This document shows, piece after piece, positions 9,597 to 18,370 of a stretch of DNA of 64,000 nucleotides. The notes below the pieces were generated by a model. It made no database searches, was not told the origin of the DNA, and saw only the letters and a list, made by a program, of their open reading frames with translations. The DNA is from Sagittula sp. P11 (GTDB lineage Bacteria; Pseudomonadota; Alphaproteobacteria; Rhodobacterales; Rhodobacteraceae), in contig NZ_CP021913.1 of the NCBI RefSeq assembly GCF_002814095.1, positions 4,222,501 to 4,286,500 of the forward strand. Direction: 5' to 3'. Positions within the stretch are counted from its first letter, which is position 1; every line of letters starts with the position of its first letter. A program made the translations under genes and the position numbers.

Positions 9597-10670
9597 TCAG
9601 GCCCGGCGGCGACGCCCGCCACGGCGCCCGCCGGCACCGCCACCGGCTTCCCCGGCAGGTTTGTTAAAGGAAATCCAGGCCGCGCCACCGTCGTCGTGGT
9701 TGGTCAGCAGGTTGGCGGCGCGGATGGCCTCCATCTCCTTGCCGGGACGCGGCTTGGTCGACCCCATGCCGAACAGGGTGACGAAGGTTTCGTCGTCCAT
9801 GTCCTCGGGCAGGATGATGCCCGCGGCTTCAACCTGTTGTTTCTTCTCGGCAATCTTGGCCGCGTTGATCGGCAGCGCCACCGGGTTCATGATCGCGGAG
9901 GTCATGCCCGCGCCCATCGCCATCGGCAGGAAGGCATTGTTGATGCCGTGCCGGTTGGGCAGGCCGAAGCTGATGTTGGACGCGCCGCAGGTGGTGTTCA
10001 CGCCCAGCTCCTCGCGCAGGCGCCTAACCAAGGTAAACACCTGATGACCAGCCGTGGCCATCGCGCCGATAGGCATGACAAGCGGGTCGACCACAATATC
10101 GTGTGCCGGGATGCCGAAATCGGCCGCGCGCTGGACGATTTTCTTGGCGACGGCAAAGCGGACCTCCGGGTCCTCGCTGATGCCCGTGTCGTCGTTCGAG
10201 ATCGCCACGACCGGCACGTTGTATTTCTTCACCAGCGGCAGAACCAGCTCCAGCCGCTCTTCCTCGCCGGTGACGGAGTTCAGCAGCGGACGCCCCTCTG
10301 CCGCTGCAAGACCGTTCTCCAGCGCGCCGGGAACGGAGGAGTCGATGCACAAGGGAGCGTCCACAACCTTTTGAACACACTCGACAAGTTGGCGCATCAG
10401 CTCCGGTTCGACAAAGTTGTTGTCGGCATAGCGCGGGTCCTCGGCCATCTTGTTGGAGAACACCGCGCCGGAGTTGATGTCGAGCACCGTGGCCCCCGCC
10501 GCGACCTGCGCGATGGCGTCCGCCTCCACGCGGGAAAAGTCGCCGCGCTCCAGTTCCTCGTTGAGGATCTTGCGCCCGGTCGGGTTGATACGCTCCCCGA
10601 TCACGCAGAACGGCTGGTCAAATCCGATGATCGCGGTTTTGGTCTTCGACTCGACGACGGTACGGGTCAT
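9597..10670 (-). CDS. Methyltetrahydrofolate:corrinoid/cobalamin methyltransferase (pterin-binding, AcsE/MtgA-like)
   Basis: The start is ATG 10670, which overlaps the stop of the HAD gene as ATGA; GGGAGAG lies upstream. The 357-residue protein is a pterin-binding TIM barrel. It shows PFCVIGERINPTGRK near residue 21, LDINSGAVF, NSVTGEEERLE and ISNDDTGIS, as in methyl-H4folate corrinoid methyltransferases rather than dihydropteroate synthases. The tail is low-complexity (GGAGGRRGGRRRRA), an odd basic extension. It is the last gene of a four-gene operon with a MetF-like reductase, so it probably moves methyl groups between a corrinoid protein and tetrahydrofolate. No corrinoid protein is encoded in the window, so the methyl donor is unknown. 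Confidence 0.85.
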   Translation of the reverse strand: MTRTVVESKTKTAIIGFDQPFCVIGERINPTGRKILNEELERGDFSRVEADAIAQVAAGATVLDINSGAVFSNKMAEDPRYADNNFVEPELMRQLVECVQKVVDAPLCIDSSVPGALENGLAAAEGRPLLNSVTGEEERLELVLPLVKKYNVPVVAISNDDTGISEDPEVRFAVAKKIVQRAADFGIPAHDIVVDPLVMPIGAMATAGHQVFTLVRRLREELGVNTTCGASNISFGLPNRHGINNAFLPMAMGAGMTSAIMNPVALPINAAKIAEKKQQVEAAGIILPEDMDDETFVTLFGMGSTKPRPGKEMEAIRAANLLTNHDDGGAAWISFNKPAGEAGGGAGGRRGGRRRRA

Positions 10671-11335
10671 GTGGTGGTCTCTCCCTTCAATCGCGCGCAC
10701 AGAGCGTCGAGCGATATGTCCTTGAAATCCTGTAGTGTTTCGCGTGCGCCGCTGGCCCGCAAAGTGGCATCGTCGAGGCTGGAGCGGATACCGATGGCAT
10801 AGGCCCCGGACCCCGCCGCAGCCCGCATCCCCGAGGGGCTGTCCTCGAAGGCGATGCAGTGGCCGGGTGCCACGCCAAGCTGGCGCATCGCCTCCCGGTA
10901 GGGCATCGGATCGGGCTTGCCGCGCTCACATTCTTCCCCGATTACAATGACTTCAAAGGCGTCCCTCAACTCGATGGCCTGCAGCATCGCCTCGGCGTTG
11001 GCGCGCATGGCGTTGGTCACCACCGCCAGCCGCCAGCCCTCGGCCTCTGCCGCGCGCACCAGCGCCTGAACCCCCGGCATCCCCGGATAGGGACGCGGCA
11101 GACGATTGCGGAACTCCGCCTCCTTCGCCTCCGACAGGCCTTGCGGATCATCCAGATCGGGCAGGATTTCCGCAAAGATATCAACGTTCAGGCGGCCGTG
11201 GACCCGGGCCATGTAGAAGTCGTGGGTCACCTCGATCCCGTAAGGCGCCATCATTTCGGCAAAGACACGGGCGTGGATCGCGTCCGTGTCCAGCATGGTG
11301 CCGTCGAGGTCGAAGAGCAGCGCGGGTTTGGTCAT
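10667..11335 (-). CDS. HAD-superfamily phosphatase (beta-phosphoglucomutase-like)
   Basis: This 222-residue protein has the HAD motifs in order: DLDGT with nucleophile D9 and D11, VVTNA (motif II) near residue 101, and a lysine in GKPDPMPYREAM followed by FEDSPSGMRAA (motifs III/IV). A helical cap sits between motifs I and II. It starts at ATG 11335, which overlaps the upstream MetF-like stop as ATGA, and it overlaps the methyltransferase start the same way, so translation of the three genes is coupled. The substrate is unknown. Its tight coupling suggests removal of a damaged or phosphorylated intermediate in one-carbon metabolism, which is inference. Confidence 0.85.
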   Translation of the reverse strand: MTKPALLFDLDGTMLDTDAIHARVFAEMMAPYGIEVTHDFYMARVHGRLNVDIFAEILPDLDDPQGLSEAKEAEFRNRLPRPYPGMPGVQALVRAAEAEGWRLAVVTNAMRANAEAMLQAIELRDAFEVIVIGEECERGKPDPMPYREAMRQLGVAPGHCIAFEDSPSGMRAAAGSGAYAIGIRSSLDDATLRASGARETLQDFKDISLDALCARLKGETTT

Positions 11336-12264
11336 CCGTTCGCCGGGCGCGCCGCTTCGCCGCCGTTGTCGATGGCCCACTCGGCGTTGGTCTTGATGCC
11401 GCCCAGCGGGAAGAAGTGCACCTGCTCGATACCGAACGCCGGGTTGGCCGCCTTGTGGGCCGCCAGCTCTGCCAGGACGTCCGTCGGCTCGTAGGGCAGC
11501 AGCAGCTTGGTCACGTCCATCGCGCGCTTCTGCAGCACCTTGAGCGAGGGGCCGACACCGCAGGCGATGGCGAACTTGATCAGCGTCTGCAGCTTGGCCG
11601 GACCCGCGATCCCGATGTGGACGGGCAGGGAAATCCCCTCTGCATTCAGGCGGTTGACCCATTCGATGATCGGCTTCGCCTCGAATGCGAACTGGGTGGC
11701 CAGCGCCATCTGCGCGTCCGTCCGCTCCGAGAACGACTGCTTCCAGCGCAGCGCCTCCATCACCGCACGGTCGGAGCCGTCGGGGTCGATGTCCTTGTTG
11801 CCCTCGGGGTGGCCCGCCACGTGCAGCCGCTTGAAGCCCGCCTTGTCGAACAGGCCGGTTTCCATGAGCTGCATGGAGGAGTGGAAGTCGCCGTGCGGCT
11901 CCGACACGCCGCCGGCCAGCAGCAGCGCCTGCTCGACGCCGGCCTCGCCCTGGTACATGGCGATCCAGTTCCCGAGCGTCGCGGCGTCCTTGATGATGCG
12001 CGCGGGGAAGTGCGGCATCACGTTGTAACCCTCGGACGACAAACGCTTTGCCGTGGCGACCATCTCTTCGATGGGGGTGCCGTCGATGTGGGCGATGTAG
12101 ACCCGGGTGCCTTCCGGCAGCAGGTCGCGGAAATTCTCCACCTTGGAGGCCGTGCGCGGCATGACCTCGATGGAATAGCCCTTCAGGAAGGCCTCCACGG
12201 CGGCATTGCCCGGGGTCTCGGTGAAAGAGCGGTCTTCGCGTTTACGAAATTGGAACAAAGCCAT
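11332..12264 (-). CDS. metF: Methylenetetrahydrofolate reductase-family protein
   Basis: The start at ATG 12264 is set by AAGGAGG six bases upstream and gives 310 residues. Landmarks of the MTHFR barrel are SIEVMPRT near residue 33, a central HVAGHPEGNK, and a C-terminal HFFPLGGIKTNAEWAI resembling the end of the FAD-dependent enzyme. It would interconvert 5,10-methylene- and 5-methyl-tetrahydrofolate. It is not a classical stand-alone metF: it is coupled to a methyl-H4folate methyltransferase and a virulence-factor-family gene. A catabolic direction, taking methyl groups from methylated compounds, is more likely than methionine synthesis. The direction is inferred from context. Confidence 0.8.
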   Translation of the reverse strand: MALFQFRKREDRSFTETPGNAAVEAFLKGYSIEVMPRTASKVENFRDLLPEGTRVYIAHIDGTPIEEMVATAKRLSSEGYNVMPHFPARIIKDAATLGNWIAMYQGEAGVEQALLLAGGVSEPHGDFHSSMQLMETGLFDKAGFKRLHVAGHPEGNKDIDPDGSDRAVMEALRWKQSFSERTDAQMALATQFAFEAKPIIEWVNRLNAEGISLPVHIGIAGPAKLQTLIKFAIACGVGPSLKVLQKRAMDVTKLLLPYEPTDVLAELAAHKAANPAFGIEQVHFFPLGGIKTNAEWAIDNGGEAARPANG

Positions 12265-12290
12265 GAGAGCCTCCTTCAGGGTCATCAACT

Positions 12291-12620
12291 TCAGGCCTGG
12301 TTTTCCGCCTGCGCAGAAACATCGGCCCAGCCACCATTGGCGATCAGGGTCTTGAGGCGCTCGCTGTCGTATTCCGCATCCAGTCGCGCCGCCGCATCCG
12401 CCGCCGCCTCCTGCGGATCGCCCGCCACCTCGCCGGAGGGCACCTTGCGCCACTCCGCCAGGTAGGCGTCGGTTTCCGCCGCACCGGATTTCATCGCGGC
12501 ACGGTCGATCGCCTGTTCGAAGCGCTCGGGCAATTGTGCCTTGGCACCGCGACGGCCCTTGCCGACGATCACCTGCGCCGGGATGTCCCGCCAGTAGACA
12601 ATGGTCAGTTCCGTGCTCAT
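12291..12620 (-). CDS. Virulence-factor family protein (small conserved protein of methyl-transfer operons)
   Basis: From ATG 12620 this is a 109-residue soluble protein starting MSTELTIVYWRDIPAQVIVGKGRRGAKAQL. The pattern fits the small family named 'virulence factor' in domain databases; I know no biochemical role for it. It is the first gene of the operon, 26 bases ahead of the MetF-like gene. In rhodobacters the family recurs beside MetF-like and corrinoid methyltransferase genes, so a role in folate or corrinoid methyl transfer is likelier than virulence. The frame extends upstream to 12749, but that part lacks a ribosome binding site and coding character. Confidence 0.75.
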   Translation of the reverse strand: MSTELTIVYWRDIPAQVIVGKGRRGAKAQLPERFEQAIDRAAMKSGAAETDAYLAEWRKVPSGEVAGDPQEAAADAAARLDAEYDSERLKTLIANGGWADVSAQAENQA

Positions 12621-12870
12621 CAGCGTCGATTCCCCTGTTCGCCTGAAGGTCTCTCTACCTGCAGGGATGCGCCGGACGGTGTCGGTTTTCGACCCGTGAC
12701 GCATCATGAGCGACAGCCTATGTGAAACAGACCGGAAGGTGAACGGCACCTTTGCCCCAAAGTTTTCAGGAAAATGATGAAATGATTGAGGACTCCCGAC
12801 CCATTAACGCCGCATTTTCCGGCCAAACCTTTGATTAACCATTCAATCGGAGGCTGAAGGGGACGGGGCG

Positions 12871-13551
12871 ATGACGATCACGGTGGACGCATACAGGCTG
12901 GCCTTCACGCCCTTGCCGAAATCGGCCTGCACCTCGGTCAAGCGCACGCTGGCGCAGGTCGACCCGGACGTGTCGCAGCCCGACACGCCGGACGTGCAGG
13001 TCTGGCACGAAGTCTACCCGACCCGCCGTTTCCGCAGCGACCGCTGGGTGCGCTACGCCGACTACTTCCGCTTCTGCGTCGTCCGCGATCCGGTAAAGCG
13101 GCTGATGTCGTGTTACACCGACATCGTCGCCAACCGCGAAGAGATGTCGAACAGCCCGCGCCTTCGCAAGTCCGCGCGCTATCCCGTCGACCCGGATCCG
13201 GACTTTTTCTTCCTGAATCTAGAAGCTTACAAGATGCATTCCTCGCTGGTTAAACATCACTGCATGAGCGCCGCCTTCTTTGTCGGCCCCCAGCCCGAAG
13301 AGGACTTCGATCGCGTCTACCGCACGTCCGAGCTTGACGAACTGGAGAATGACCTCTCGGTGCGCACCGGGCGGATGCTGACCGTGCCGCATGCCAATGC
13401 AACGCGCCGCAAGCTGGTGCTCGACGACCTGCTCGACGAAACGGTGGATGCGATCCGGCCTTTCCTCGAACAGGAATACGCGCTCCTGAAGGGCTACTTC
13501 CGCAACCCCTTCGGATCTAAGATACATGCGGCTTGCGCGATACCGAACTGA
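12871..13551 (+). CDS. Sulfotransferase-family (Sulfotransfer_2-like) protein
   Basis: The 226-residue protein has the two PAPS-binding elements of carbohydrate-type sulfotransferases. The 5'-phosphosulfate loop is TPLPKSACTSVKRTL (residues 13-27), and the 3'-phosphate element is RFCVVRDPVKRLMSCY (residues 67-82). The fold would transfer sulfate from PAPS to a sugar or other hydroxyl acceptor; the acceptor is unknown. GAAGGGG precedes the ATG. It is followed by the Ppx/GppA gene after about 44 bases and is divergent from the methyl-transfer operon. Confidence 0.8.
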   Translation: MTITVDAYRLAFTPLPKSACTSVKRTLAQVDPDVSQPDTPDVQVWHEVYPTRRFRSDRWVRYADYFRFCVVRDPVKRLMSCYTDIVANREEMSNSPRLRKSARYPVDPDPDFFFLNLEAYKMHSSLVKHHCMSAAFFVGPQPEEDFDRVYRTSELDELENDLSVRTGRMLTVPHANATRRKLVLDDLLDETVDAIRPFLEQEYALLKGYFRNPFGSKIHAACAIPN

Positions 13552-13595
13552 GGCGTATCCTGAAATCAAGTTGAGATCGGAAGAGGCGCATCATC

Positions 13596-14708
13596 ATGGC
13601 GCCCAAGCGTCCCAAGGCTGCGGGCGCTTTCCCGAGACCGGTTGAGAGTCCCGCGCCGACAGACCCGGATCCGAATGCCCTCTACGCGGCTCTGGATCTG
13701 GGAACAAACAGTTGCCGCATGCTGATTGCCCAGCCGAAGGGCAGCCAGTTCCATGTGGTCGACAGCTTCTCCAAGTCCGTCCAGCTGGGGCAGGGGCTGG
13801 AGATGACCGGAAGGTTAAGCCGTGCGTCCATGGGGCGCACGGTCTCTGCTTTGCGTGTTTGCAAGCAGAAGATCGAACGCCACAACGTGCAGCGCATGCG
13901 GCTTGTCGCGACGGAGGCCTGCCGCCGTGCCAAGAACGCGCGCGAGTTCATCCGGCAGGTGCGGCGCGACACCGGCCTCACGCTGGAGATCATTCAGCCC
14001 GAGGAAGAAGCCCGCCTTGCCGTAATCTCCTGCGCGCCGCTCGTCTCCACCAAGACGGAGCAGCTTTTGGTGGTGGACATCGGCGGCGGCTCGACAGAGC
14101 TGGTGTGGATCGACCTCAGCGCGGTCGAACCGCGTGAACGGCCGCGTGCCATCATGCGGCTTCATGCCGGGTTCCATCCGCCGTCCTCGCCGTTTCCCTC
14201 TGCGAAAGTGGTCGACTGGATCTCCGTGCCGCTCGGCGTGGCGACCCTGCGCGACCAGTTCTCGGACGTGCAGGACGACGCCGCGCGATACGCTCTGATG
14301 AGCTGGTACTTCGAGGAAAACCTCGCCGAATTCGCGCCTTACCAGGACGAACAGGCGCGCGAGGGGTTCCAGATCGTAGGTACTTCGGGGACCGTGACCA
14401 CGGTTGCGGCATCGCACCTCGGGCTGCGGCGCTACGACCGCACGAAGGTCGACGGGCTGCGCATGTCCTCCGACCAGATCGAGGCGGTGATCCAGAACTA
14501 CCTCGAGATGGGACCGACCGGGCGCCGCCGCGATCCGCGCATCGGGCCGGACCGGCACGCCCTCATCATGTCGGGTTCGGCCATCCTGCAGGCGCTGCTG
14601 CGGCTCTGGCCCACCGACCGGCTGAGCGTGGCGGACCGCGGCCTGCGCGAAGGGCTGCTTTACGCGCAGATGTCGGCGGATGGCGTTCTGGAAGACGGTC
14701 CGCTATAG
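13596..14708 (+). CDS. Ppx/GppA-family exopolyphosphatase / pppGpp phosphohydrolase
   Basis: This is an ASKHA-fold phosphatase of 370 residues. The phosphate-1 loop ALDLGTNSCRML is at residues 32-43, the catalytic acidic segment IIQPEEEARLA at 132-142, and phosphate-2 VVDIGGGSTELV at 159-170. The single core domain, without the long C-terminal HD extension of E. coli Ppx, fits the short alphaproteobacterial form. It degrades polyphosphate and/or pppGpp; the two activities cannot be separated by sequence. The first about 27 residues are a basic, proline-rich extension. The rRNA methyltransferase rlmE follows 85 bases downstream, a common alphaproteobacterial pairing. Confidence 0.93.
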   Translation: MAPKRPKAAGAFPRPVESPAPTDPDPNALYAALDLGTNSCRMLIAQPKGSQFHVVDSFSKSVQLGQGLEMTGRLSRASMGRTVSALRVCKQKIERHNVQRMRLVATEACRRAKNAREFIRQVRRDTGLTLEIIQPEEEARLAVISCAPLVSTKTEQLLVVDIGGGSTELVWIDLSAVEPRERPRAIMRLHAGFHPPSSPFPSAKVVDWISVPLGVATLRDQFSDVQDDAARYALMSWYFEENLAEFAPYQDEQAREGFQIVGTSGTVTTVAASHLGLRRYDRTKVDGLRMSSDQIEAVIQNYLEMGPTGRRRDPRIGPDRHALIMSGSAILQALLRLWPTDRLSVADRGLREGLLYAQMSADGVLEDGPL

Positions 14709-14793
14709 ACGGTTTCTCGGAAAGAGCGCGCCGGGGGGCTGACTGGCCGCCCGGACCGTTTTCACAGAACTGACAGGACAGGGTCGCGACACG

Positions 14794-15504
14794 ATGGCGA
14801 AGGGGCCGAAGAACTCATCCGGACGCGGGCAGCGCGATCTGAAGGTCAAGGTAAAGACCGCCCGGGGGCGCAAGCTGTCCTCGACCCTCTGGCTGCAACG
14901 TCAGTTGAACGACCCCTACGTGAAGCGGGCGAAGGAAGAGGGTTACCGCGGCCGCGCGGCTTTCAAGATCCTCGAGATCGACGACAAGTACCGCTTCCTT
15001 GTGCCCGGCGCGCGGGTCGTCGATCTGGGCTGTGCGCCGGGTGGCTGGTGTCAGGTTGCGGCGCGGCGGGTCAATTCCCTGGGCGAGAAGCCCGGCAAGG
15101 CGCAGGGCTTCGTTCTTGGCATCGACCTGCAGGAGGTCGACGCGATCGCCGGCGTGGAACTGCACCAACTCGACTTCCTCGAAGACGGGGCCGACGACAA
15201 GGTGAAGGACTGGCTGGGCGGCAGCGCGGATGTGGTGATGTCGGACATGGCCGCGGCCTCCTCCGGTCACAAGCAGACCGATCACCTGCGCATCATCACC
15301 CTCTGCGAGGCAGCGGCGGAACTGGCCTTCGACGTGCTGGAAGAGGGCGGGACCTTCGTGGCCAAGGTGCTGGCGGGCGGGGCCGAAGGCACGCTCCAGT
15401 CCACCCTGAAGCAGCGGTTCGACAAGGTGGCGAATTTCAAGCCGCCCGCAAGCCGTTCGGATTCATCGGAAAAGTTCGTCGTAGCCACCGGCTTTCGGGG
15501 CTGA
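14794..15504 (+). CDS. rlmE: 23S rRNA (uridine-2'-O) methyltransferase RlmE (FtsJ/RrmJ)
   Basis: RlmE methylates the ribose of U2552 in the ribosomal A loop using S-adenosylmethionine. At 236 residues it is slightly longer than the E. coli protein because of a basic N-terminus ([20 protein letters not shown]). The SAM loop is [15 protein letters not shown] (residues 75-89), and the K-D-K-E tetrad reads K58, D151, K191, E226. It lies downstream of the Ppx/GppA gene and is probably co-transcribed. Confidence 0.96.
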   Translation: MAKGPKNSSGRGQRDLKVKVKTARGRKLSSTLWLQRQLNDPYVKRAKEEGYRGRAAFKILEIDDKYRFLVPGARVVDLGCAPGGWCQVAARRVNSLGEKPGKAQGFVLGIDLQEVDAIAGVELHQLDFLEDGADDKVKDWLGGSADVVMSDMAAASSGHKQTDHLRIITLCEAAAELAFDVLEEGGTFVAKVLAGGAEGTLQSTLKQRFDKVANFKPPASRSDSSEKFVVATGFRG

Positions 15505-15720
15505 GAACCGGCGCAGCAGGGCCCGCAGAAGGCTGGGCCTGCGCCGCGGTCCCGCTGTCAGCGACTGCGCGGCACTGGCCTGAATGCGCAGGCTGTCCTC
15601 TGCCGCAAGCAGATCGGGCCGGGCCTCCCGCGGGGCCTGCGTCTGTCGGTGCAGGTCGAACAGGCGCGCGTGTCGTCCGGAGCGCTGCTCCGGCTGGTGA
15701 GTGGCGGTCGAGATGGTCAC
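15463..15720 (-). CDS. Possible small basic protein overlapping the rlmE 3' end
   Basis: A minus-strand frame from GTG 15720 would encode 85 residues, rich in arginine and alanine and ending [15 protein letters not shown]-rich stretch lies seven bases before the GTG. It overlaps the last 42 bases of rlmE tail to tail. I do not recognise it, and high-GC sequence makes such frames by chance, so it may be spurious. The remainder of 15505-15862 holds no other feature I can support. Confidence 0.3.
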   Translation of the reverse strand: MTISTATHQPEQRSGRHARLFDLHRQTQAPREARPDLLAAEDSLRIQASAAQSLTAGPRRRPSLLRALLRRFSAPKAGGYDELFR

Positions 15721-15862
15721 GTCAATACCCCCGGCAGAAGGGTGCCCCACGTGTTCAATTGCATGGGACCGGGGCGATTCCAAGACGGTCGAGGTGCGAT
15801 TTGGTGGCATGGGGATTGACCATGGCCGCGCGCCGGGTCTCACTGCACGCAAAGGAGGCACC

Positions 15863-16489
15863 ATGGCAGTCATTTTATGCTTCGGCGACAGCAACACGCA
15901 CGGGACCGCGCCGCTGGACCGGCCCGGCGGTCAGGCGCGCCATCCGAAAGGCCAGCGCTGGCCCGACGTGCTGGCAGCGGAACTGGGCGACGGGCACGAG
16001 GTCATCCAGGAGGGCCTCCCCGGTCGGACCACGGTGCACGACGATCCGGTGGAGGGCGGCTGCCGCAACGGGCAGGCGGTGCTGACCGCGATCCTCCACA
16101 CCCACCGGCCCATCGACCTGATGCTGATCATGCTTGGCACCAACGACCTGAAGAACCGCTTTTCGGTCACCGCCTGGGAGATCGCCCGCTCGGTCGAACG
16201 GCTGGTCATCATGAGCAGGGCAGAGGCCGTGGTGTCCGACTTCATGGTCATCGCGCCCGCCCCGGTGCGCGAATGCGGCGCGCTTGAGGCGCCCTACCTC
16301 GGGGCAGAGGCGCGACAGCAGGGATTGACCGAACGGCTGGCAGAGATGGCCGGACGTCAGGGCATCGGGTTCTTCGATGCGGGCCAATACGCCACCGTGT
16401 CGCCGAAGGACGGTGTCCATTGGGAGCCTGAGTCGCATATCGCGCTGGGACAGGCGTTGGCCCCCGCCATCCGGGCCCGTCTGTCTTGA
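15863..16489 (+). CDS. SGNH/GDSL-family hydrolase (arylesterase-like)
   Basis: The start ATG 15863 follows AAAGGAGG. The 208-residue cytosolic protein carries the SGNH blocks: GDSNTHG (S10), the oxyanion glycine in EGLPGRTT (about residue 51), LGTND (N94) and DGVHW (D183, H186). It resembles bacterial arylesterase/acyl-hydrolase enzymes that cleave small esters or acyl groups. Its stop overlaps the lipocalin-like gene start as TTGA. It heads a run that includes the carnitine dehydrogenase fusion, so the substrate could be an acyl ester linked to that pathway, which is inference. Confidence 0.88.
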   Translation: MAVILCFGDSNTHGTAPLDRPGGQARHPKGQRWPDVLAAELGDGHEVIQEGLPGRTTVHDDPVEGGCRNGQAVLTAILHTHRPIDLMLIMLGTNDLKNRFSVTAWEIARSVERLVIMSRAEAVVSDFMVIAPAPVRECGALEAPYLGAEARQQGLTERLAEMAGRQGIGFFDAGQYATVSPKDGVHWEPESHIALGQALAPAIRARLS

Positions 16490-16932
16490 TCCGCGCAGTG
16501 CCGGCGATCCTGCTTGTGGCGGCCTGTTCGGTCGCGCCCCAGGCACCGCATGCGCCGATCCCGGTCCGCAACCCGACAACCGCCGTGGCGTCGCAGGTCA
16601 ACGCCGATCCCGCGCGCGTCCAGGGCCAGTGGGTCGTGGTGCAAAGCAGCCGGGCGCGGCCCGGCACCCCGGTCCGCATGGGCAACGGCGCCCTGCAGAT
16701 CGGCCCGTATGCGGAGGCCTTCGTGCCGAAGGGGCAAGGCCGCTTCGCCTCGGGCGAGACGGAGGTCTGGGTGCACTGGCTGGACGATGACGACCGGACG
16801 CTGGCCATGGGCGCGCCGGGGGGCGCTTGGTTCGCCATTCTCGACCGGACGGGCCGCCCCGGAGAACGGCTGAACGCAGCACGGGACATCCTGGAATGGT
16901 ACGGGTACGACCTGACCCGGGTGATGAAATGA
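16486..16932 (+). CDS. Lipocalin-like lipoprotein
   Basis: The start is TTG 16486, which overlaps the SGNH stop (TTGA); GTG 16498 is the alternative. The 148-residue protein opens MIRAVPAILLVAACS, a lipoprotein signal with lipobox LVAAC and lipidated C14. The mature part has a G-x-W motif (RVQGQWVVV, residues 45-53) and a C-terminal GGAWFAILDRTGRP...GYDLTRV pattern resembling the last strands of bacterial lipocalins (Blc). It would be a small beta-barrel on a membrane facing the periplasm, binding a hydrophobic ligand. Similarity is modest. Confidence 0.6.
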   Translation: MIRAVPAILLVAACSVAPQAPHAPIPVRNPTTAVASQVNADPARVQGQWVVVQSSRARPGTPVRMGNGALQIGPYAEAFVPKGQGRFASGETEVWVHWLDDDDRTLAMGAPGGAWFAILDRTGRPGERLNAARDILEWYGYDLTRVMK

Positions 16933-16945
16933 GGGAGAGCGTCAC

Positions 16946-18370
16946 ATGACGAAGATAGCCACCATCGTCGGCGGCGGGGTGATCGGCGGCGGCTGGGCCG
17001 CGCGCTTTGCACTGATGGGCTGGGACGTGCGGATCTTCGATCCCGATCCGGAGGCGGAGCGCAAGATCGCAGAGGTGATGGCTGGCGCCGCCCGCGCGTT
17101 GCCGATGCTCTACGAGGCGCCGATGCCGAAGCGTGGAACGATCACCTTCCACAAGGATCTGGCGGAGGCGGTCACAGGCGCCGATTACATCCAGGAAAGC
17201 GTGCCCGAACGGCTCGACCTCAAGCACAGGGTCATCCGCGAGATTCAGGCCCATGCGCCGGAAGGTGCGGTCCTGGGCTCCTCCACCAGCGGGTTCAAAC
17301 CCTCCGAGTTGCAGGAGGGCGCCACGCGGCCCGGACAGATCGTCGTCGCGCATCCGTTCAACCCGGTCTACCTGCTGCCGCTGGTCGAACTGGTGCCGGG
17401 CGGGGCGGACGATGCGACGGTGGTCCGCGCGCGCACCATCCTGACCGAGATCGGCATGTACCCCCTGCATGTGCGCGCCGAGATCGACGCCCATATCGCC
17501 GACCGTTTCCTCGAGGCCGTCTGGCGCGAGGCGTTGTGGCTGGTCAAGGACGGCATCGCCACCACCGAAGAGATCGACAATGCCATCCGCTACGGGTTCG
17601 GCCTTCGCTGGGCGCAGATGGGCCTGTTCGAGACCTACCGCGTCGCGGGCGGCGAAGCGGGGATGCGGCACTTCATGGCGCAGTTCGGGCCGTGCCTGTC
17701 GTGGCCCTGGACCAAGCTGATGGACGTGCCGGAGTTTACCGATGAACTGGTCGACCTGATCGCCGACCAGTCGGACGCGCAGTCGGGCCAGTTCTCCATT
17801 CGCGAGCTGGAGCGTCAGCGGGACGACAACCTCGTGGCGATCCTGCGGGCGCTCAAGGGCCGCGAGGCGGCGGCGGGCAAGCTGATCCTCGACCATGACG
17901 CGATGCTGCGCGGCGACCTTGGTGACGGCGTGCCGCTGGTGACCGTCCGGCGGACCGTGCCGGTCGACTGGACCGACATGAACCGCCACATGAACGAAGG
18001 CCGCTACGGGCAGGTGTTCTCCGACGCGTCCGAAGAGCTGATGACCCACATCGGGGCCGACCGGGCCTACATCGCGGCGGGCCACAGCTATTTCACCGCT
18101 GAAAACAACATCAAGTATCTTGCCGAAACCATTGCGGGAGAGGAGTTTTACGTTGAAACGCGCGTCACGCTGGGCGAGGGCAAGAAGCTGCGCCTGTGGC
18201 ACGAGATGAAGCGCGCTTCGGACGATGCACTCCTGTCGACCTGCGACCAGTTCATGCTGCATGTTTCCCTCGAGACGCGCCGGTCCTGTCCGCCGCTGCC
18301 GCATGTGCTAGAGGCCGTCGAACGGCTGGCCGCCGCCCACGCCCGCCAAGAGGAGATGACCGATGGATAA
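16946..18370 (+). CDS. lcdH: L-carnitine dehydrogenase fused to a thioesterase domain
   Basis: The 474-residue protein joins two domains. Residues 1-315 are a 3-hydroxyacyl-CoA dehydrogenase fold with NAD loop VGGGVIGGGW (8-17) and AHPFNPVYLLPLVELV around H136. Residues about 325-450 are a hot-dog thioesterase with DWTDMNRHMNEGRY. This architecture is that of L-carnitine 3-dehydrogenases carrying a betainyl-CoA thioesterase. The enzyme oxidises carnitine to 3-dehydrocarnitine, and the second domain releases glycine betaine from its CoA ester. The cleavage enzyme and acetyl-transferring partner are not in the window. It overlaps the glycerate kinase start by eight bases. Confidence 0.88.
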   Translation: MTKIATIVGGGVIGGGWAARFALMGWDVRIFDPDPEAERKIAEVMAGAARALPMLYEAPMPKRGTITFHKDLAEAVTGADYIQESVPERLDLKHRVIREIQAHAPEGAVLGSSTSGFKPSELQEGATRPGQIVVAHPFNPVYLLPLVELVPGGADDATVVRARTILTEIGMYPLHVRAEIDAHIADRFLEAVWREALWLVKDGIATTEEIDNAIRYGFGLRWAQMGLFETYRVAGGEAGMRHFMAQFGPCLSWPWTKLMDVPEFTDELVDLIADQSDAQSGQFSIRELERQRDDNLVAILRALKGREAAAGKLILDHDAMLRGDLGDGVPLVTVRRTVPVDWTDMNRHMNEGRYGQVFSDASEELMTHIGADRAYIAAGHSYFTAENNIKYLAETIAGEEFYVETRVTLGEGKKLRLWHEMKRASDDALLSTCDQFMLHVSLETRRSCPPLPHVLEAVERLAAAHARQEEMTDG

